Source of the DNA: Sternotherus odoratus
Lineage: Eukaryota; Chordata; Testudines; Kinosternidae
Length of the DNA: 64,000 bases
Direction: 5' to 3'
Assembly (NCBI GenBank): GCA_032164245.1
Contig: JAVMKO010000003.1
Location: forward strand, 134,166,424-134,230,423
Both the position numbers and the translations under genes were made by a program. Shown here one piece after another: positions 13,078 through 25,547 of the stretch. How positions within the stretch are numbered: the first letter of the stretch is position 1; each line of letters opens with the position of its first letter. The notes under the pieces are model-generated. The model made no database searches. It was not told the origin of the DNA and worked only from the letters and a program-made list of their open reading frames with translations.

Positions 13078-13215
13078 CATAGACTAATAGACTTTAAGGC
13101 CAGAAGGGATAATCATGATCATCTAGTCTGACCTCATGCACATCACAGGCCACAGAACCTCACTTACCCACTCCTGTAATAGGCCCATAACTTCTGACAT
13201 TTTCCTTTCATGCCC
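13078..13215 (-). mobile_element. CR1 3'-end fragment
   Basis: The plus strand reads GACTTTAAGGCCAGAAGGGA followed by GATCATCTAGTCTGACCTC, matching the 3' end of the CR1 at 51797-54175. Only the tail is present. Confidence 0.65.
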
Positions 13216-15559
13216 AGGACTCTTCTATCCTCATTTGAACTCTCAGCCAATCCTATCAGCTCTCCCTCACTGGGGCTCTGACAAATGCAGTCAAGGTTTC
13301 CCACCCCTCCAGGAGTCTCCTAATCAGTTGTCTTTATTTGCCGTGTCATAGGCCTGCAGGAGCCATATTGTTTTTTATCCCTGAAGTGTCCACCAGTATA
13401 GCTGCAGCTCCCTGGGCTTCCCCTTTTCAGTGCAGACACCTTCAGCTCCACATAGGGAATTGCCTGATTCCCCTCTGGTGGGGCTCATTCCATAATCAGG
13501 GCTGGCTTAGCCCGAGGGTCTCCAGCTGACAGGGCAAATTCCTGACTTCGTCCTACGGAGTCAGGAGGAGGTGGGAATAAAGCAGTTCCAGCTCTACATC
13601 CAGCTCAAAAGTCATCCTGCAATTTCAGGGGAGAAGGTATGCGGCTGCTATACACTACTTATTGCCTTTCTGAACAGGAGTACAGTATATGGCCACAGCA
13701 AGTTCATGCTGCTGGCTACGACCTATATCCTAGCTTGGCCAGTCCTATGACTGGCAGCTACACCCCCTTGGGGGATAACAATACCTAGATATTATACAGC
13801 ACTTTTCATCCATAGATTTCAAAGCACTGGACAGGGTACACTGATTTAGATGCCACCCATTTAAACACTATGGGCTTGCTTCTGCTAAAGTCAAGTGCAA
13901 AACTCTCGTCTTAATTGAGAGTAGGATAAGGGCCTAAGAAGGGACCCACTCTGCTGCTAATGTGGAGAGAGTGGGGGTCAGAGACCCTCTTTGCTTTCTT
14001 CTTTCTTATCCCCTTAACACACCTGTGAAGCAGAGGACAGGATTTTGCTCTGTACTTTTTGCACAATCTGCCAACACCTGGAGGAGGGAGGGCTCTTTGG
14101 CTTTGAAATTAGTGTACTAATAATTATTTGCTTGACTGACAACTCATTTATCTATATTGCTTATCTGTCATGTATTGTATCTATCAATTCAATTACAAGC
14201 TTTGCTACTCTAAGATGGTTGTTTTCAGAATGTGATGGAGAGTGTTTTTTAATTAAGTCCAATTTAATGTTTACACAGAAAGAGTGGGTCACCTGCAACA
14301 ACTTCTTGAGGTTGTTTTTAAACAGCAAATATGAAAAACTAGACTGCACTAATTATGCAGTTACTAGGGAAATAGGTTAGAACAAAATAATATAACTGAT
14401 ATACTCTCATTCTAAGGTTTTAATCAGAAATAAAAAAATCTGTCAGATTTTAAAGGTAGCAACAAAGAATATTAACTGTCATCTCCATGCAAGGGTTAGT
14501 ATTGGCACATACATGAATTAGAGAACCACAAGGGAAAGGAGTCAACAGCTCAACAGGAGTTCTGGTTTCACAAATAGTGCCATTAACCAAACAGAAAATG
14601 AATCAGCTCTAGATGGCCCGGATCTAAAATCACCTGGAGCCAATGAAAGTCCTTCCATTGATGTAAATGGGGCTATGGATCAGATCCTAACCAGGCAAGT
14701 ATGAAACTAGTTTATTCATCACAGGAGAAAAAATAATCACATTATACTTCTAAAACTCAGATTCTGACCAAACTATGAGATAATAATGAGACAATTCATG
14801 ACAAATTTACAGAATAATAGAACAAATCAACCAGATAGCACAAGATATTTCATTTCTCTAGAAAGTTCTATTTATTAGGCAAGGACAAGATGAAAAAATA
14901 TATACATTCTGAAAGAAAAAACATGAGCAGAGAAAGATAGATTTGTAGACTGCCTCTTGCAGCACTATATTTGTAAGCTTAAACAAATGCAAACCCTTTG
15001 TAAAAATCCTAAAAAAAATAAAGATCATCTTCCTACTAATAAATTTTATAAGATGGTGGAAACATTCTATAGAAAGGTGATCTCTCTATTAAATTATATT
15101 CATATTTGGAGTTATTTATCATTTGGTTGTAACATAACATTTCCACAAAAGAATAAACCCATATTATGCAGGATAATAACACTAATGCCCTGTGGTTACT
15201 GCAATTTCCATATCTCAAGACCCAAACGTGTACAGAAAACAACTTTCAGCCTATCTGCAAATAATCTACAAATCTGATTAATAACGATCATTTCCCCAAT
15301 CTAGCGCTGCCTCCTTCACACAACAGTGCCTGAGCATTCTCCACTGCAACTACCTGAAACAGCCTTCCTGTACCTCTTAATCATACCATTTATTTAAATC
15401 TCCCTTGGAAATATTTTTTTTTGTCCCTTGCCTATACATGTTAATTTATCTATTCCAATTTCTACTATGAAATCCTCTGTGTGTTTTTTAACTCTGTAAA
15501 TCATCCCGGTATATAGGAAAGGGACAGATATTAGGATAGTAAATATCATAATGCCACTA
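13216..15559. other. Intron-like sequence, no gene
   Basis: Nothing recognisable. The 111-codon plus frame at 14045-14380 has no domain and overlaps an ORF on the other strand. Confidence 0.55.
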
Positions 15560-16222
15560 TATAAATCCATGGTCCACCGGCACCTTGAATATTGTGTGCT
15601 TTCAGGTCTCCCCATCTCATACTAGAATTGGAAAAGTTACAGAGAAAGGCAACAAAAAATACTGGGACTATGGAACAGCTTGTATATGAGGATAGATTTA
15701 AAAATCTAGGACAGTTCATCTTGGAGAAGAGATGACTAAGGGGGGATATGTCAAAGACCTATAACATTTATGGATGATGTGGATAAAGTGAATAGGGAAG
15801 TGTTATTTACCCTTACACATAACACAAGAACCAGGGGTCACCCAGTGAAACTAATAGGCAGTGGGTTTAAAGCTAACAGAAGGAAGTACTTCTTCATACA
15901 ATGCATAGTCTGTCTGTGGAATTCATTGCCAGGGGATGTTGAGGAAGCCAAAAGTATATCTGGGTTCAAAAAACAATTAGATAAGTTCATGGAGGATAGG
16001 TCCATCAATAGCCAAGATGGTCAAGGATGCAACCCCATGCTCTGGGTGTCCCTAGGCCTCTGACTGCCAAATGCTGAAATTGGATGATGCACCGGATCAC
16101 TCAATAAATCCCGTCTGTTCTTTCCCACTGAGGTGTCTGGTATTGGTCACCATCAGAAGACAGGATACTGGACTAGATGGACCATTGGTCTGACCATGCA
16201 CGGGCATTCTTATGCCACTCCC
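15560..16222 (+). mobile_element. CR1 LINE 3' part, plus strand
   Basis: The plus frame 15770-16063 encodes a CR1 RT C-terminal segment (GFKANRRKYFFIQ, then LWNSLPGDVEEAKS). It is followed by the typical CR1 3' UTR ending GGACTAGATGGACCATTGG and TCTGACC. It is truncated at the 5' side and broken upstream (15598-15770 has stops). It is opposite in orientation to the other CR1 copies here. Confidence 0.85.
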
Positions 16223-16275
16223 AGCTGTTTACTGCCTCAAGTCCCACCTTTCCAAATAACCTTTGGTCTCTGCAA

Positions 16276-16764
16276 TGACAGAGAAAAGATTGACGAGCCT
16301 AGAATTTGACGGGCCTAGAATGACCAAAATTTATCCAGGACTTGTTCAGGCTAGCAGGCCTGAATGGTCTTTTCCACAGTTTGACCTTTGTACACCCTTA
16401 TGCACTTCTCCTTTTTCTGATCGAATGCGAGCGGGTAGTGAAGGGGGGAGGGGAAAAGGAGATTGTTAAATGTCAACCTTATGCCCCCGCTAACCGCAAG
16501 GTCTTACACGTCATTGTTGCTTGCAAAATTTCCTTCTAGTCACCAGCTTGTTTGTTCCATCATAAAGGAAGCTTGTTTGAGTCACTTATTGCAGTATTTT
16601 GTATAAATAGGGATAGAATCCTTCTGTTGGGTGGGCAATTCCTCGGCGGTCTTTGGATGGTCAAGAACTTGCCACCCCTTGCATGCAATTGTATTTGTGA
16701 TATACTTAATAAAGGCCTCCGATATTTCTGATAAACACAACGCGTGTGGTTAATTTCCACAACA
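16276..16764 (+). mobile_element. Probable solo LTR of an endogenous retroelement
   Basis: TATAAATAG at 16602-16610 and AATAAA at 16708-16713, with about 50 bp to a CCACAACA end at 16764. The proposed TG start at 16276 gives a 4-bp direct repeat GCAA on both sides (16272-16275, 16765-16768). No internal coding region adjoins it. The signals are seen; the solo-LTR status is inferred from their order and spacing. Confidence 0.5.
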
Positions 16765-16768
16765 GCAA

Positions 16769-18676
16769 CAACATCCACATTCTTACATAATGGTGAAAGA
16801 TGCTCCACACAACCTTGGATGCATCACATTATACGCTTAAGCAAATGATTTAATTTCCTTTCTCCTCAACATTGGAGCTGGTCAGGAAATGATTTCTTGT
16901 TCCTGGTCAAAAAATTCTTCAAAAGCTTTCAAATCTGTAGCAAAAACAGAGTGTTTAGTTTTTCTTCCAGTTTTTGGTTGTTGAAAACAAAAAAAAAAAG
17001 GGGTATAAAGCAATACCAGAGCAGGATATCACATATAGTACAAGGCTGTAGAGAATCAGGCCCTCCAGTGTAAGGATTTCTAATTCAGATCAAACTCCAC
17101 AACCTATTACAGAATATCTCATTCAATACTTGCAGCTGCCTGCATCTTTCGTATTCACAGAGGGCCAAATCTTGCACCATACATCAAAGTAAATGGGCTT
17201 AGCTGAGGGGTATAGAAATCCCCTTCTCTCTGCCTCACCTGCCCCCGGGTCAGACCCCACCCACAGCCACATCTGCAGCCTCAGAGCTATAATTGGCTCA
17301 GAGGAAGGTGTAGCCCCATCCCTTTTGCAGGGATCCCTGCAAGTGAACCTTGTAATCTTGAATTCCATTCCAGCCTTAACACTTTCATCTCTATATACAG
17401 TAATTCTGCTGAGGCTTCTATGGGACACAGCCACTTGGGTATTCAGTGGCTTCCCTACTGGCTCCTTACTTCCCTACCCAGTGCTGCATAACGACACGAG
17501 CTCCACTGCCTAATGAGCCTTTAGCCCAACAGTAAAGAACCATAGGGAAAAGAGTACTTGCTTCTTCCTAGAATAAAGGCGTATTATGTTCAGTGTCTGA
17601 TACAATTCTTCACTGATCTGCGATAGCAGAAGAAGATTACAACTTTAACTCAATAGTCCAGCTTGTTGTTATTTCATACATGTTCGCATGCCTGGAAATA
17701 ATGCACACTCTATTTGCATTGTCTAATTAGAAGTGGGTGGGGGAGGGAAGGTTGCATGCAAACAGATTCATTCTTTTATCTAGGTTCAAACAGGTGAAAA
17801 AGCATAGTGCTTTCGAAACACAAAATTGAAAGTTAAGTTCAACAAAGATTTAATTGCTAAAGAGGAACACTGTATGAAGAAGAATTTTTAACCATAAAGT
17901 AAACAGAAAACTAAAGTGTTCCCAGCAAATGTGATGCTAAATTGTTAGGTATTCTTTAAAAGATAATGTCTCAGGACCCAGTTGAAGATCAGTAAATCCC
18001 ATAAAAAGATACACAGAATGAATAGACATCAATCTTACTAAGTAGAATGATGGAACATGTAATAAACCGCTGTTCTGAGAGGGACAAATCCTCTGCCCTG
18101 TGCTTAAGCCAAGTAGATGCTCAGGAAATAGACAGATATATGGACAGGCACAGGCGAGAGAGAGAGAATTCCTCCTCTTTCAGGTGGAGGAGCCTCTTTA
18201 CTAAAAGACTACTGCAGTCCAACAGCTGGAATGAGCACTGTAGGTCTTATGCATCTCCACCTGGGAAGAGGGGAGAGCCGAAGACAAGAAGATTCAAGCA
18301 ACAACAGATTTCCTGTCACTGCTTTTCCCTCACAATTTCTCCCTCCTGTTCACTGCCACAAAGGGAACCCTCATTTACCTTCATCAGGAGCCTGGCAGCT
18401 GAGTTCTCCAAATAATCTGCAGTCTTCTGATCAGCTTGGAGTCCATCAAACAGTATTCGAGCTTAGATACCATAAAAAGCATGAATTACTGCCCAGGTAG
18501 CTTTCAAGAGGACAGGGTGTAACCTGGCAATGTTATTGAGAGTATAAGAGCATGTGGAGACACCTGAATGTGTTCTAGCATATTTACACCCAAACTGCTG
18601 ACAGGTGAGACTGATATGATTTTACAGTGGTTGCCATTAAAATTCATACTAATACCTCTAAGTTATTGTTTGCATT
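16769..18676. other. Intron-like sequence, no gene
   Basis: No repeat ends or domains recognised. The 122-codon frame at 18047-18415 is overlapped by another frame and shows no conserved domain. Confidence 0.5.
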
Positions 18677-18722
18677 ACTAATGTAGCCATGTTGGTCGCA
18701 GAATATTAGAGAGACACAGTCT
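18677..18722 (-). repeat. Fragment of a retroelement 3' tail
   Basis: The plus strand reads TGTAGCCATGTTGGTC, then AATATTAGAGAGACA. This is the reverse complement of the tail in the 102-bp insertion at 40244-40345 (TGTCTCTCTAATATCCTGGG then ACCGAC). The family is unassigned. Confidence 0.5.
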
Positions 18723-19582
18723 CTCTATGTAAGTTATTACAGGGTTATTTCCTAAGGGGAACTCCTCAAATACCATGAACCTCCTTGCAAAGGAAACATT
18801 GTAATGATTTTAATGACAACTACTGTACAACTATTTAGGTGAGAAAATAATTGAAAGGATCAAAATCAACCATTGCTTGGGATCAAACACAGGAGTTCAG
18901 TTTTCCTGATTAATTTTCTAAGTGCTGTGCCAGCCAGAAATTTACACCCAGAAGGAAAAAATAATATTGTGAATTCAGACAGTGAAAAACAGCAGCTGTA
19001 TATGTAAAATAAATTGTATTGAGAAGGGAGCCCTAGAAGCTACTGTACGATCCCACATTTAAGAAGACTGAAAACTTTTAAAGTGCACAAAAAGGACTTA
19101 AGGGCCAGAACCTCTGCTGGTTTAGACAGTTGTAACTCCACTGGTTTATATATTAGTTATTTACTGTGAAGAATCTGACCCTAAAAGCATTCCATCTTCA
19201 AAGAGAAAACACTCTTTGGACAAAAGTTTTGTAACTACCCACAGAATCAGAGAGGGGTATTTTTGCCAAATCCCAAAATGGCAGAAATCTGAGATGCTAT
19301 ATTTGAGAAACATTAACCTCAGACTATTTGCCAGGACAAGAGAAAGTTACGAAGCAAGAACTGAGACTAGCAAGTCATTGATCACCAGGAGGAAACAAAC
19401 TGGGCCTGATTGCAAGAGCTGAGATGAAACCAGACCAAAAGAGAAGAGCCTCGGTTTTCTATCTGGATATATTTCTACTCATCCTCCAGGACATCCTGGG
19501 AGATGAGAACCATCAACAACCGGAAACTTCCAACAATTTCACCCTGAACCTAAAACAGAGTACAGTGTAGATATCTGGCATA
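18723..19582. other. Intron-like sequence, no gene
   Basis: No recognisable element. Confidence 0.5.
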
Positions 19583-19893
19583 TCTATATATATAAAAGTC
19601 AAATGGTGTATGCGTGTGTGTGTGTATGTGTGCGTGTATGTATGCTGCCTTACTCCTTCCACACCGTTTGAGCTAGAGACTTGAAATTTGGTACAGTTAT
19701 AGGCTTTAGGGACCTAATCAGGGTAAGAGTCGAAAATTTTTCAAATCTCACCTCTGACACCCCCCCAGGGGTGATATTCTTTAAAGCCCATTCACATCAG
19801 CTGGGTAGCAGGTTAACACCTGCTGTTTTCTGTGACATAGTTATGATGTCATAATAACCCCCTCCAACGGACCCCACACTCGCTCAGCTCTCT
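19583..19893 (+). mobile_element. Short Helitron, 3' end missing
   Basis: It starts TCTATATATATAAAAGTC after an A and matches the copy at 8471-8796 (e.g. CACACCGTTTGAGCTAGAG). It stops after GCTCAGCTCTCT at 19893, without the CCCG/CGGG hairpin or CTRR end. It also has an expanded GTGTGT stretch near its 5' end (19614-19632). Confidence 0.7.
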
Positions 19894-19986
19894 GAATTTG
19901 TTTTATGGCTTTATACAATCCAGTATGTTCAAATTTAAGTGTCTGGGTAACTCCATTTGGTGTAACAAAATGTGTGCATATTATTA

Positions 19987-20470
19987 TTTTTGAAGATTTT
20001 CTGTTTTAAATCATCACCTTCAAGTCTGTTATTGAGTGACCAGAGAGGTTGAAGGGTTCTCCTACTGGTTTTTGAATGTTATGATTCCTGATGTCACATT
20101 AGGAGAACACGTCAACCTCCCTGGTCACTCAATAACAGACTTGAAGGTGACAATTTTAAAACAGAAAAAAACTTCAAAAACAGATTCCAATGAGCAGCTG
20201 CTGAACTGGAATTTGCAAATTGGATACTATGAACTTAGCTTATGATAATAGCTCATCTAAATTAAATAGCCTCTTAGAATTGGTATGGCAACTTCCACCT
20301 TTTCATGTTTTCTGTGTGCGATGTGTGTGTGTGTGTGTACACACATATATATCTTACTACTGTGTGTTCCGTTCTATGCATCCAATGAAGTGGGCTATAG
20401 CCCATGAAAGCTTATGCTGAAATAAATTTGTTAGTCCAAGGTGCCACAAATACTCCTATTCTTTTTGCAA
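19987..20470 (+). mobile_element. Penelope-like element 3' part with inverted 5' segment (fold-back)
   Basis: From about 20102 the plus strand encodes the end of a PLE GIY-YIG region (GEHVNLPGHSITDLKVTIL, compare GEHFNLPGHTISDLKVTIL in the long PLE). It continues to the PLE 3' tail (GAAGTGGGCTATAGCCCATG near 20386, then AAGGTGCCACA). Upstream, 19987-20062 is a reverse-complement copy of about 20102-20181, and 20063-20100 is a further inverted PLE piece. The coding part has frameshifts. A GT microsatellite lies at about 20322-20338. It is inactive, with the inversion formed at or after insertion. Confidence 0.8.
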
Positions 20471-20499
20471 TTATTGTATGTATTTGATTCCTTTAACTA

Positions 20500-20880
20500 A
20501 CTCTCACCTTTCTTTCTTTGTTTTTTTAATAAATAACCTTTAGATTTTAGATACTAATGGATTGGCAACAGCGTGGATTATTGGGTAAGATCTGAGTTAT
20601 ATATTGACCTGGGTGAGTGTCTGGTCCTTTGGGATCAAAAGAAACTTTTATTTGGTGAAATAAGATTTAAAGAACCACACATATTTAAGTATAGGGTTTT
20701 TGGTGATGATACAAGGACTAGATTGCCTAACGAAACTGCTTTTCTGACTTCTTGTTAGCTAGTGTATTGAAACAGAACTTTACTTTTGTTGCTGGTTTAG
20801 TACATCTTATGGGAGAATAACCACCAGGTTTTGGGGTGTGTCTGCCCTATTTCTCAGCAGTTTATCTTGGATTTGGTATT
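20500..20880 (+). repeat. Dispersed repeat, related to 23640-24110
   Basis: Shares an order of words with the later region: TTGACCTGGG, then a few bases, TCTGGTCCTTTGGGA; at 23750-23780 this reads TTGACCTGGGGTAAGTGACC then GGTCTCTTGGGACTGGGAGA. Perhaps old LTR-type sequence; no coding potential recognised. Confidence 0.4.
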
Positions 20881-22937
20881 CTCAGTTGTGACCCATGGAG
20901 GGATGGTTACACCATAATGTTTTCTTTCTGCAAAATGGGGCTCACATTTAGATAATGGTGGTTGCTTCCATTTCCCAAAACATTCAGAAAAAAGATGTTT
21001 TATAAGTCCCATGATAATTTTTTGCCTCTGTGTTTGGTTTCCTCCTATGTCAGTCCAGAAAAATGGATGACAACTCATTTTATACAATGAAAAAGAGAAA
21101 AGCAAATCTCCAGTGAAATCACCCTACAAAACTGTCTGGCAATTTGACCCTATACAGAGGCTTCCTGAAAATGAATACTAAGTCTTAAATAACTAAATAA
21201 ATACGCTAAGAGCAGTTCTAACTCTCCCAATACAAAAAAATTGAACCAAGGATGCCAGAGCTGGAAGAGAATGACTTAGAGAAAGTAAATTTACAAGAAA
21301 CAAAAAAATACCATTCTTCAGCATCTTCCTATGCCAGTCAAGATAGTTGGGAACTTAAATGGCAATATCCAGTATCAGGACAGAGGCTAGGCACCTAAAA
21401 ACAAAGAACAAGTGGTAGACTGCAGCTTCAGGGCTAATGGACACTCATCACCTACTATTTATTTTTCTGCTTAGCTAGTATGCAGCTTTCCTTCACAGTT
21501 TATGGCCCCTGCCTTCCTGCTGGCTGTTCTTTGGTCAGTCAAAGGGTGACCAGGAACTCTATACTATGTGAAGGACAGTTGGAGAGACTTCTGTGATTTA
21601 CCCTTGCTACTCCACACTGGAGGGTTCTTACCACCACCTGCCTTTCACCAATTTCCAAGTGCAGAGGGTGCTTTTGAAAAGGTGTCTTCTCTGTGTATTT
21701 GGTGGCAGAAATCAGGTGCACAGTTATCACTACCCTGGCTTTTGTACCCAACCAATTCATCTGTATGATCAGCACAACACCTAATTTTCAAACGCCTTTG
21801 CACTGTTTGCTTGCTTGTTGCATTGCTTATGCAGATTCTGGACTTTGCACACACCTGCTCAAACAAACGTGCACTTTTGAAAATGTAGGCCCCCTGAGTC
21901 TACATTTGTCTGAGCAGAAGCAACGCTATAGCCACAGAGAGCACCATAAACCTCATATCAAGATTGGGCCATAGGAGCGAGATTCTTCCAAAGAATTTAA
22001 GGAGTTTAGGATCACAAGTCCCATTGAAAAAAATCAATGGGACTTGTGCTCAAGAATCCATAAGATGGTTTTGAAAATCTCCCTCTAGTCTTTATTTCTT
22101 CCCAATACAAGTTTTCCAGTTCGTTTTCAATGGGAGAAAGCTACTGGTGATAACAGGAACATAAGAGAGAAAAAGCAGCATAAGGAAGGCAAACATACAT
22201 AAAACATTGATGTATTTTCTTTAGACTCTTCAATGATTAATACAATGTTGTATCATGCGGATGATAAAACAACTTTGACTAGACACCATCTCCATCTCAT
22301 TTCTTTCTTCAAGAAATCTATTGGCACTATCATGCTCTGAATCTGATTGTATGTTCTATTTCTTGAGCAATGAAATTTTAGTTGCTTTTCAAATGATTAA
22401 AGACCACAGAACTGGTAGAATCCATAAATCTTAAGAGGTACTATTTTTATATCAGGCTAGACAAGCGTTTTTATTTTTTTAAAAACTTCACTGAAAAGCT
22501 TTTATCTTCCAAAACCTCAGGTCAGCATCCTGTCTTTCTACAGAAGCATCACTAAAACATAAAACAGTACAGAGAACTTCACTTCTTGTGCTACTGTAGG
22601 CATTAGTGAGGTTGTCAAGTATAGCAGGAGAAATACAGGAACACTGAATTAATATTTTGATGAGTAAGTAAAGGAGGAACTGATTTTAGATTATATTTGC
22701 CCAGGTTCTCACTTGGTGAAAAATGGCATGGTATTATAGCAAATAAATAAAAATAAAATTGACTACTATGGGACAGATTTCCAAAATTGCTCAGCAAGAG
22801 ATCTTCAAGTACTTAGTACCCAAAATTGGGGCTAGATTTTCAAAAGAAAAGGCACCTTTCTAAATAAAGGTTTTACTTTTGTGATGCTGTCTGACAAGGC
22901 CATGCAAGAGTATATTCGGGTCTATTCACTTGTATAT
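20881..22937. other. Intron-like sequence, no gene
   Basis: Overlapping short ORFs on both strands at 21539-21974 have no recognisable domain. A small inverted word pair, CCATTGA / TCAATGG, is at about 22022-22041. Confidence 0.5.
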
Positions 22938-23101
22938 CAGTGGTTCTCAACCTGCAGCCCAATCAGCACACAGCTGTGGTCCATGTAATTGTACAGGTCA
23001 CAGGGCCTTACATGTAGTATATATATTGTGTGGATGCAATCCAATAACATATAGAGAGCTACATATGCGGCCCACTATGGTAGACAAGTTGAGAACCACT
23101 G
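22938..23101. mobile_element. Small hAT-type MITE
   Basis: Terminal inverted repeats CAGTGGTTCTCAACCTG (left) and GTTGAGAACCACTG (right) bound 164 bp. The flanks (TTGTATAT / GTATAGAT) are an imperfect 8-bp match. The terminus type is that of hAT (Charlie-like) miniature elements. No coding capacity. Confidence 0.75.
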
Positions 23102-23639
23102 GTATAGATCAAAATGTGTGTAAATATAAGTACTGTATATTCAGGTGTTTAAACTTCACAAAAACAAGTGGAATGTTACTTGTATTGTTTTCACATATCT
23201 GTTCCTGTTATAATGTAATAGCACACATTATGTATACCCACCCATCAAATAAATCTGGTGAAAGGCTAACGAAGAACTTAAGGACTTTAACGGAAAATGC
23301 TAATTTCAAAGCAAGTGGCCATTTTGGATGATGGTCCGAGGTCAAAAGACTAAGTGCATTCTTCACTCACTGTCATCAAAGGAGAAGCCCACGTAGATAG
23401 AGACACTGTCAACTTGCATTCTGTGCAAAGAAGCTATAAATATGGATTCTCAGAAAGATCCTTCATCTCTGAACTGTTTGGACTCTTACAGGGAAGTGTG
23501 TGCCAGATGCAAACCAGAGATCCCCAGAAACAATCTGGGTACCCTGAAAACAGTGTTGTGAAACTGGCAGTTTATTACATCACTGCCACCTTTTGAAATT
23601 ACAAACTGTGATTCACCTGTGCAAATATTTTACCTGCTT
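23102..23639. other. Intron-like sequence, no gene
   Basis: No recognisable element. Confidence 0.45.
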
Positions 23640-24110
23640 TAACCTCTCAATAACTCTCATTCTTTTTTCTTAGCCAGTAAACCTTTAATTATTTTACCAT
23701 AGATTTGACTGCCAGTGTTGTCTTTGGTGTACAGTCCAGAACACTAATTGACCTGGGGTAAGTGACCGGTCTCTTGGGACTGGGAGAAACCTGATGAGGT
23801 GTGATTTTTGGTTTAAGTGACCATTATCACAAAGTTCAGTTTGTCTGGGTGGCAAGATAGGCTGGAGAGTCTAAGAGGACTGTCTGTGACTCCCTAGTAA
23901 AGCCAGTATAGTGATCCAGGAGTTCCCATTTGTTACTAGCTTGGTGAAATTTGATTATAGAACACACCACCAGCGTGGGATATCTGCCTGTTTGTGACAG
24001 TCTGCCCTGAGGGAGGCACTCACAGTCACCAGTCATGAGGAGCCACTCCAGACAATGTGGCAACCTTCAAAAGGGGCAACTTTCAGCAGCCAGTAACACC
24101 TACTGTGACA
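23640..24110 (+). repeat. Dispersed repeat, related to 20500-20880
   Basis: See 20500-20880. Both copies begin with a T-rich stretch before a CTTTA-type word, then the TTGACCTGGG block. Whether this is an LTR or another family is not clear from the sequence. Confidence 0.4.
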
Positions 24111-24699
24111 TTTATGGTCATATTTTCAGAAGAGCTTAGCCCCCAGCATGGAGCTTTTTTGAAAATTCTGACCTCCTATAGCTATTTGACTGAAGGGTGA
24201 GGACAAACAATATGAATCGTGCAGCACAGGACGGTAGATATGTTAACACGGTCAAAGGAGAGTTACCAACAGCTTACCCAGGAGACCTACAGACTACATA
24301 TAAGTGCTTTTACAGTAACCTTTAATAGATAAATACAAATCATGACTCTTAGTCACATGCTTTCTTCTATATTTTGTAAAGGAAGTAAAGCACAAGATCA
24401 TGTCACTATGCTGAGATTTCTTCGAGATGCAAAATCTTGTGACCCTCTCCCTTACAGAATTTGAGGCTCCGGTGGTTAATTTTACCAGTCCTGATGTTAT
24501 TACTAAAACCAAGAAATAAATGGATGGGATATTATTTTACTCAGAAATAACTTTGCTACATGTAGCAGTTCTCATTTTACTCCAGTAGGCTTCACAAGTC
24601 TCCTTAACATGTACAAACTGAGATTTTTTTAAAAAAATTCAGACTTACAATTTGGTCAAATTCGGGTGGTTTTTATAGGAACACCAAAAGGCATATCAT
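24111..24699. other. Intron-like sequence, no gene
   Basis: Nothing recognised. Confidence 0.45.
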
Positions 24700-25240
24700 A
24701 GGATCATAGAAGATTAGATTTGGAAGAAACCTCAGGACACCATCTAGTCGAACCCCCTGCTTCAAGCAGGACCAATACCAACTAAATCATCCCAGCTAGA
24801 GTTTTTTCAAGCGGGCCTTAAAAACCTCTAAGGATGGAGATTCCACCACCTCCCTAGGTAACCGATTCCAGTGCTTCACCACTCTCCTAGTGAAATAGTG
24901 TTTCCTAACGTCCAGTCTAGATCTCTCCCACTGCAACTTGAGACCATTGCTCCTTTTTCTGTCATCTGCCACCACTGAGAAGAGCCAAGCTCCATCCTCT
25001 TTGGAATCCCCCTTCAGGTAGTTGAAGGCCACTATTAAATCCACCCTCACTCTTCTGTTCTGCAGACTAAACAAGCCCAGTTCCCTCAACCACTCCTCGT
25101 AAGTCATATGCCTCAGCCCCCTAATAATTTCCATTGCCCCCTGCTGGACTGTCTCCAATTTGTCCACATCCCTTCTATAGTGGGGGACCAAAACTGGATG
25201 CAGTACTCCAGGTGTGGCCTCCCCAGTTTTAGCATTACAG
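24700..25240 (-). mobile_element. CR1 LINE 3' fragment
   Basis: Minus frame 24796-25191 encodes the CR1 RT C terminus ([19 protein letters not shown], then [15 protein letters not shown]), closely parallel to 9173-9595. The 3' end near 24700 has ATAGGATCATAGAAGATTAG. Truncated upstream at about 25240, just before a Harbinger-type MITE. Confidence 0.88.
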
Positions 25241-25261
25241 TGCAGTGTATTGGAAATCTAA

Positions 25262-25544
25262 GGGCTTGTCTTCACTTGAGCTGGCAGGGATCGGTCTTTT
25301 GGTGATCGATTTATCGCGTCTTAAGACATGATAAATCGATCACCAGCGGCTCCCCCCGTCGACTCCAGAAGTCCAGCTCCACAAGAGGCGCAAGCTGGAG
25401 TCGACGGGGGACCGCGCCGCCGACCGCCACCACTGTGAGGATGGGAGGTAAGTCGGCTGTAGAGACGTTGATTTCAGATACGTTATTAACATAGCTGAAA
25501 TTGCGTATCTACAGTCAATTTCCCCCCCTAGTGGAGACCAGCCC
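25262..25544. mobile_element. PIF/Harbinger-type MITE
   Basis: A 283-bp element with imperfect terminal inverted repeats GGGCTTGTCTTCAC / GTGGAGACCAGCCC and a TAA target duplication on each side (25259-25261, 25545-25547). The interior has nested palindromes, e.g. GATCGATTTATCGCGTC ... GATAAATCGATC, and a CGTCGACTC / GAGTCGACG pair. TAA/TTA duplication with GGG-type ends fits PIF/Harbinger. Non-coding. Confidence 0.75.
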
Positions 25545-25547
25545 TAA

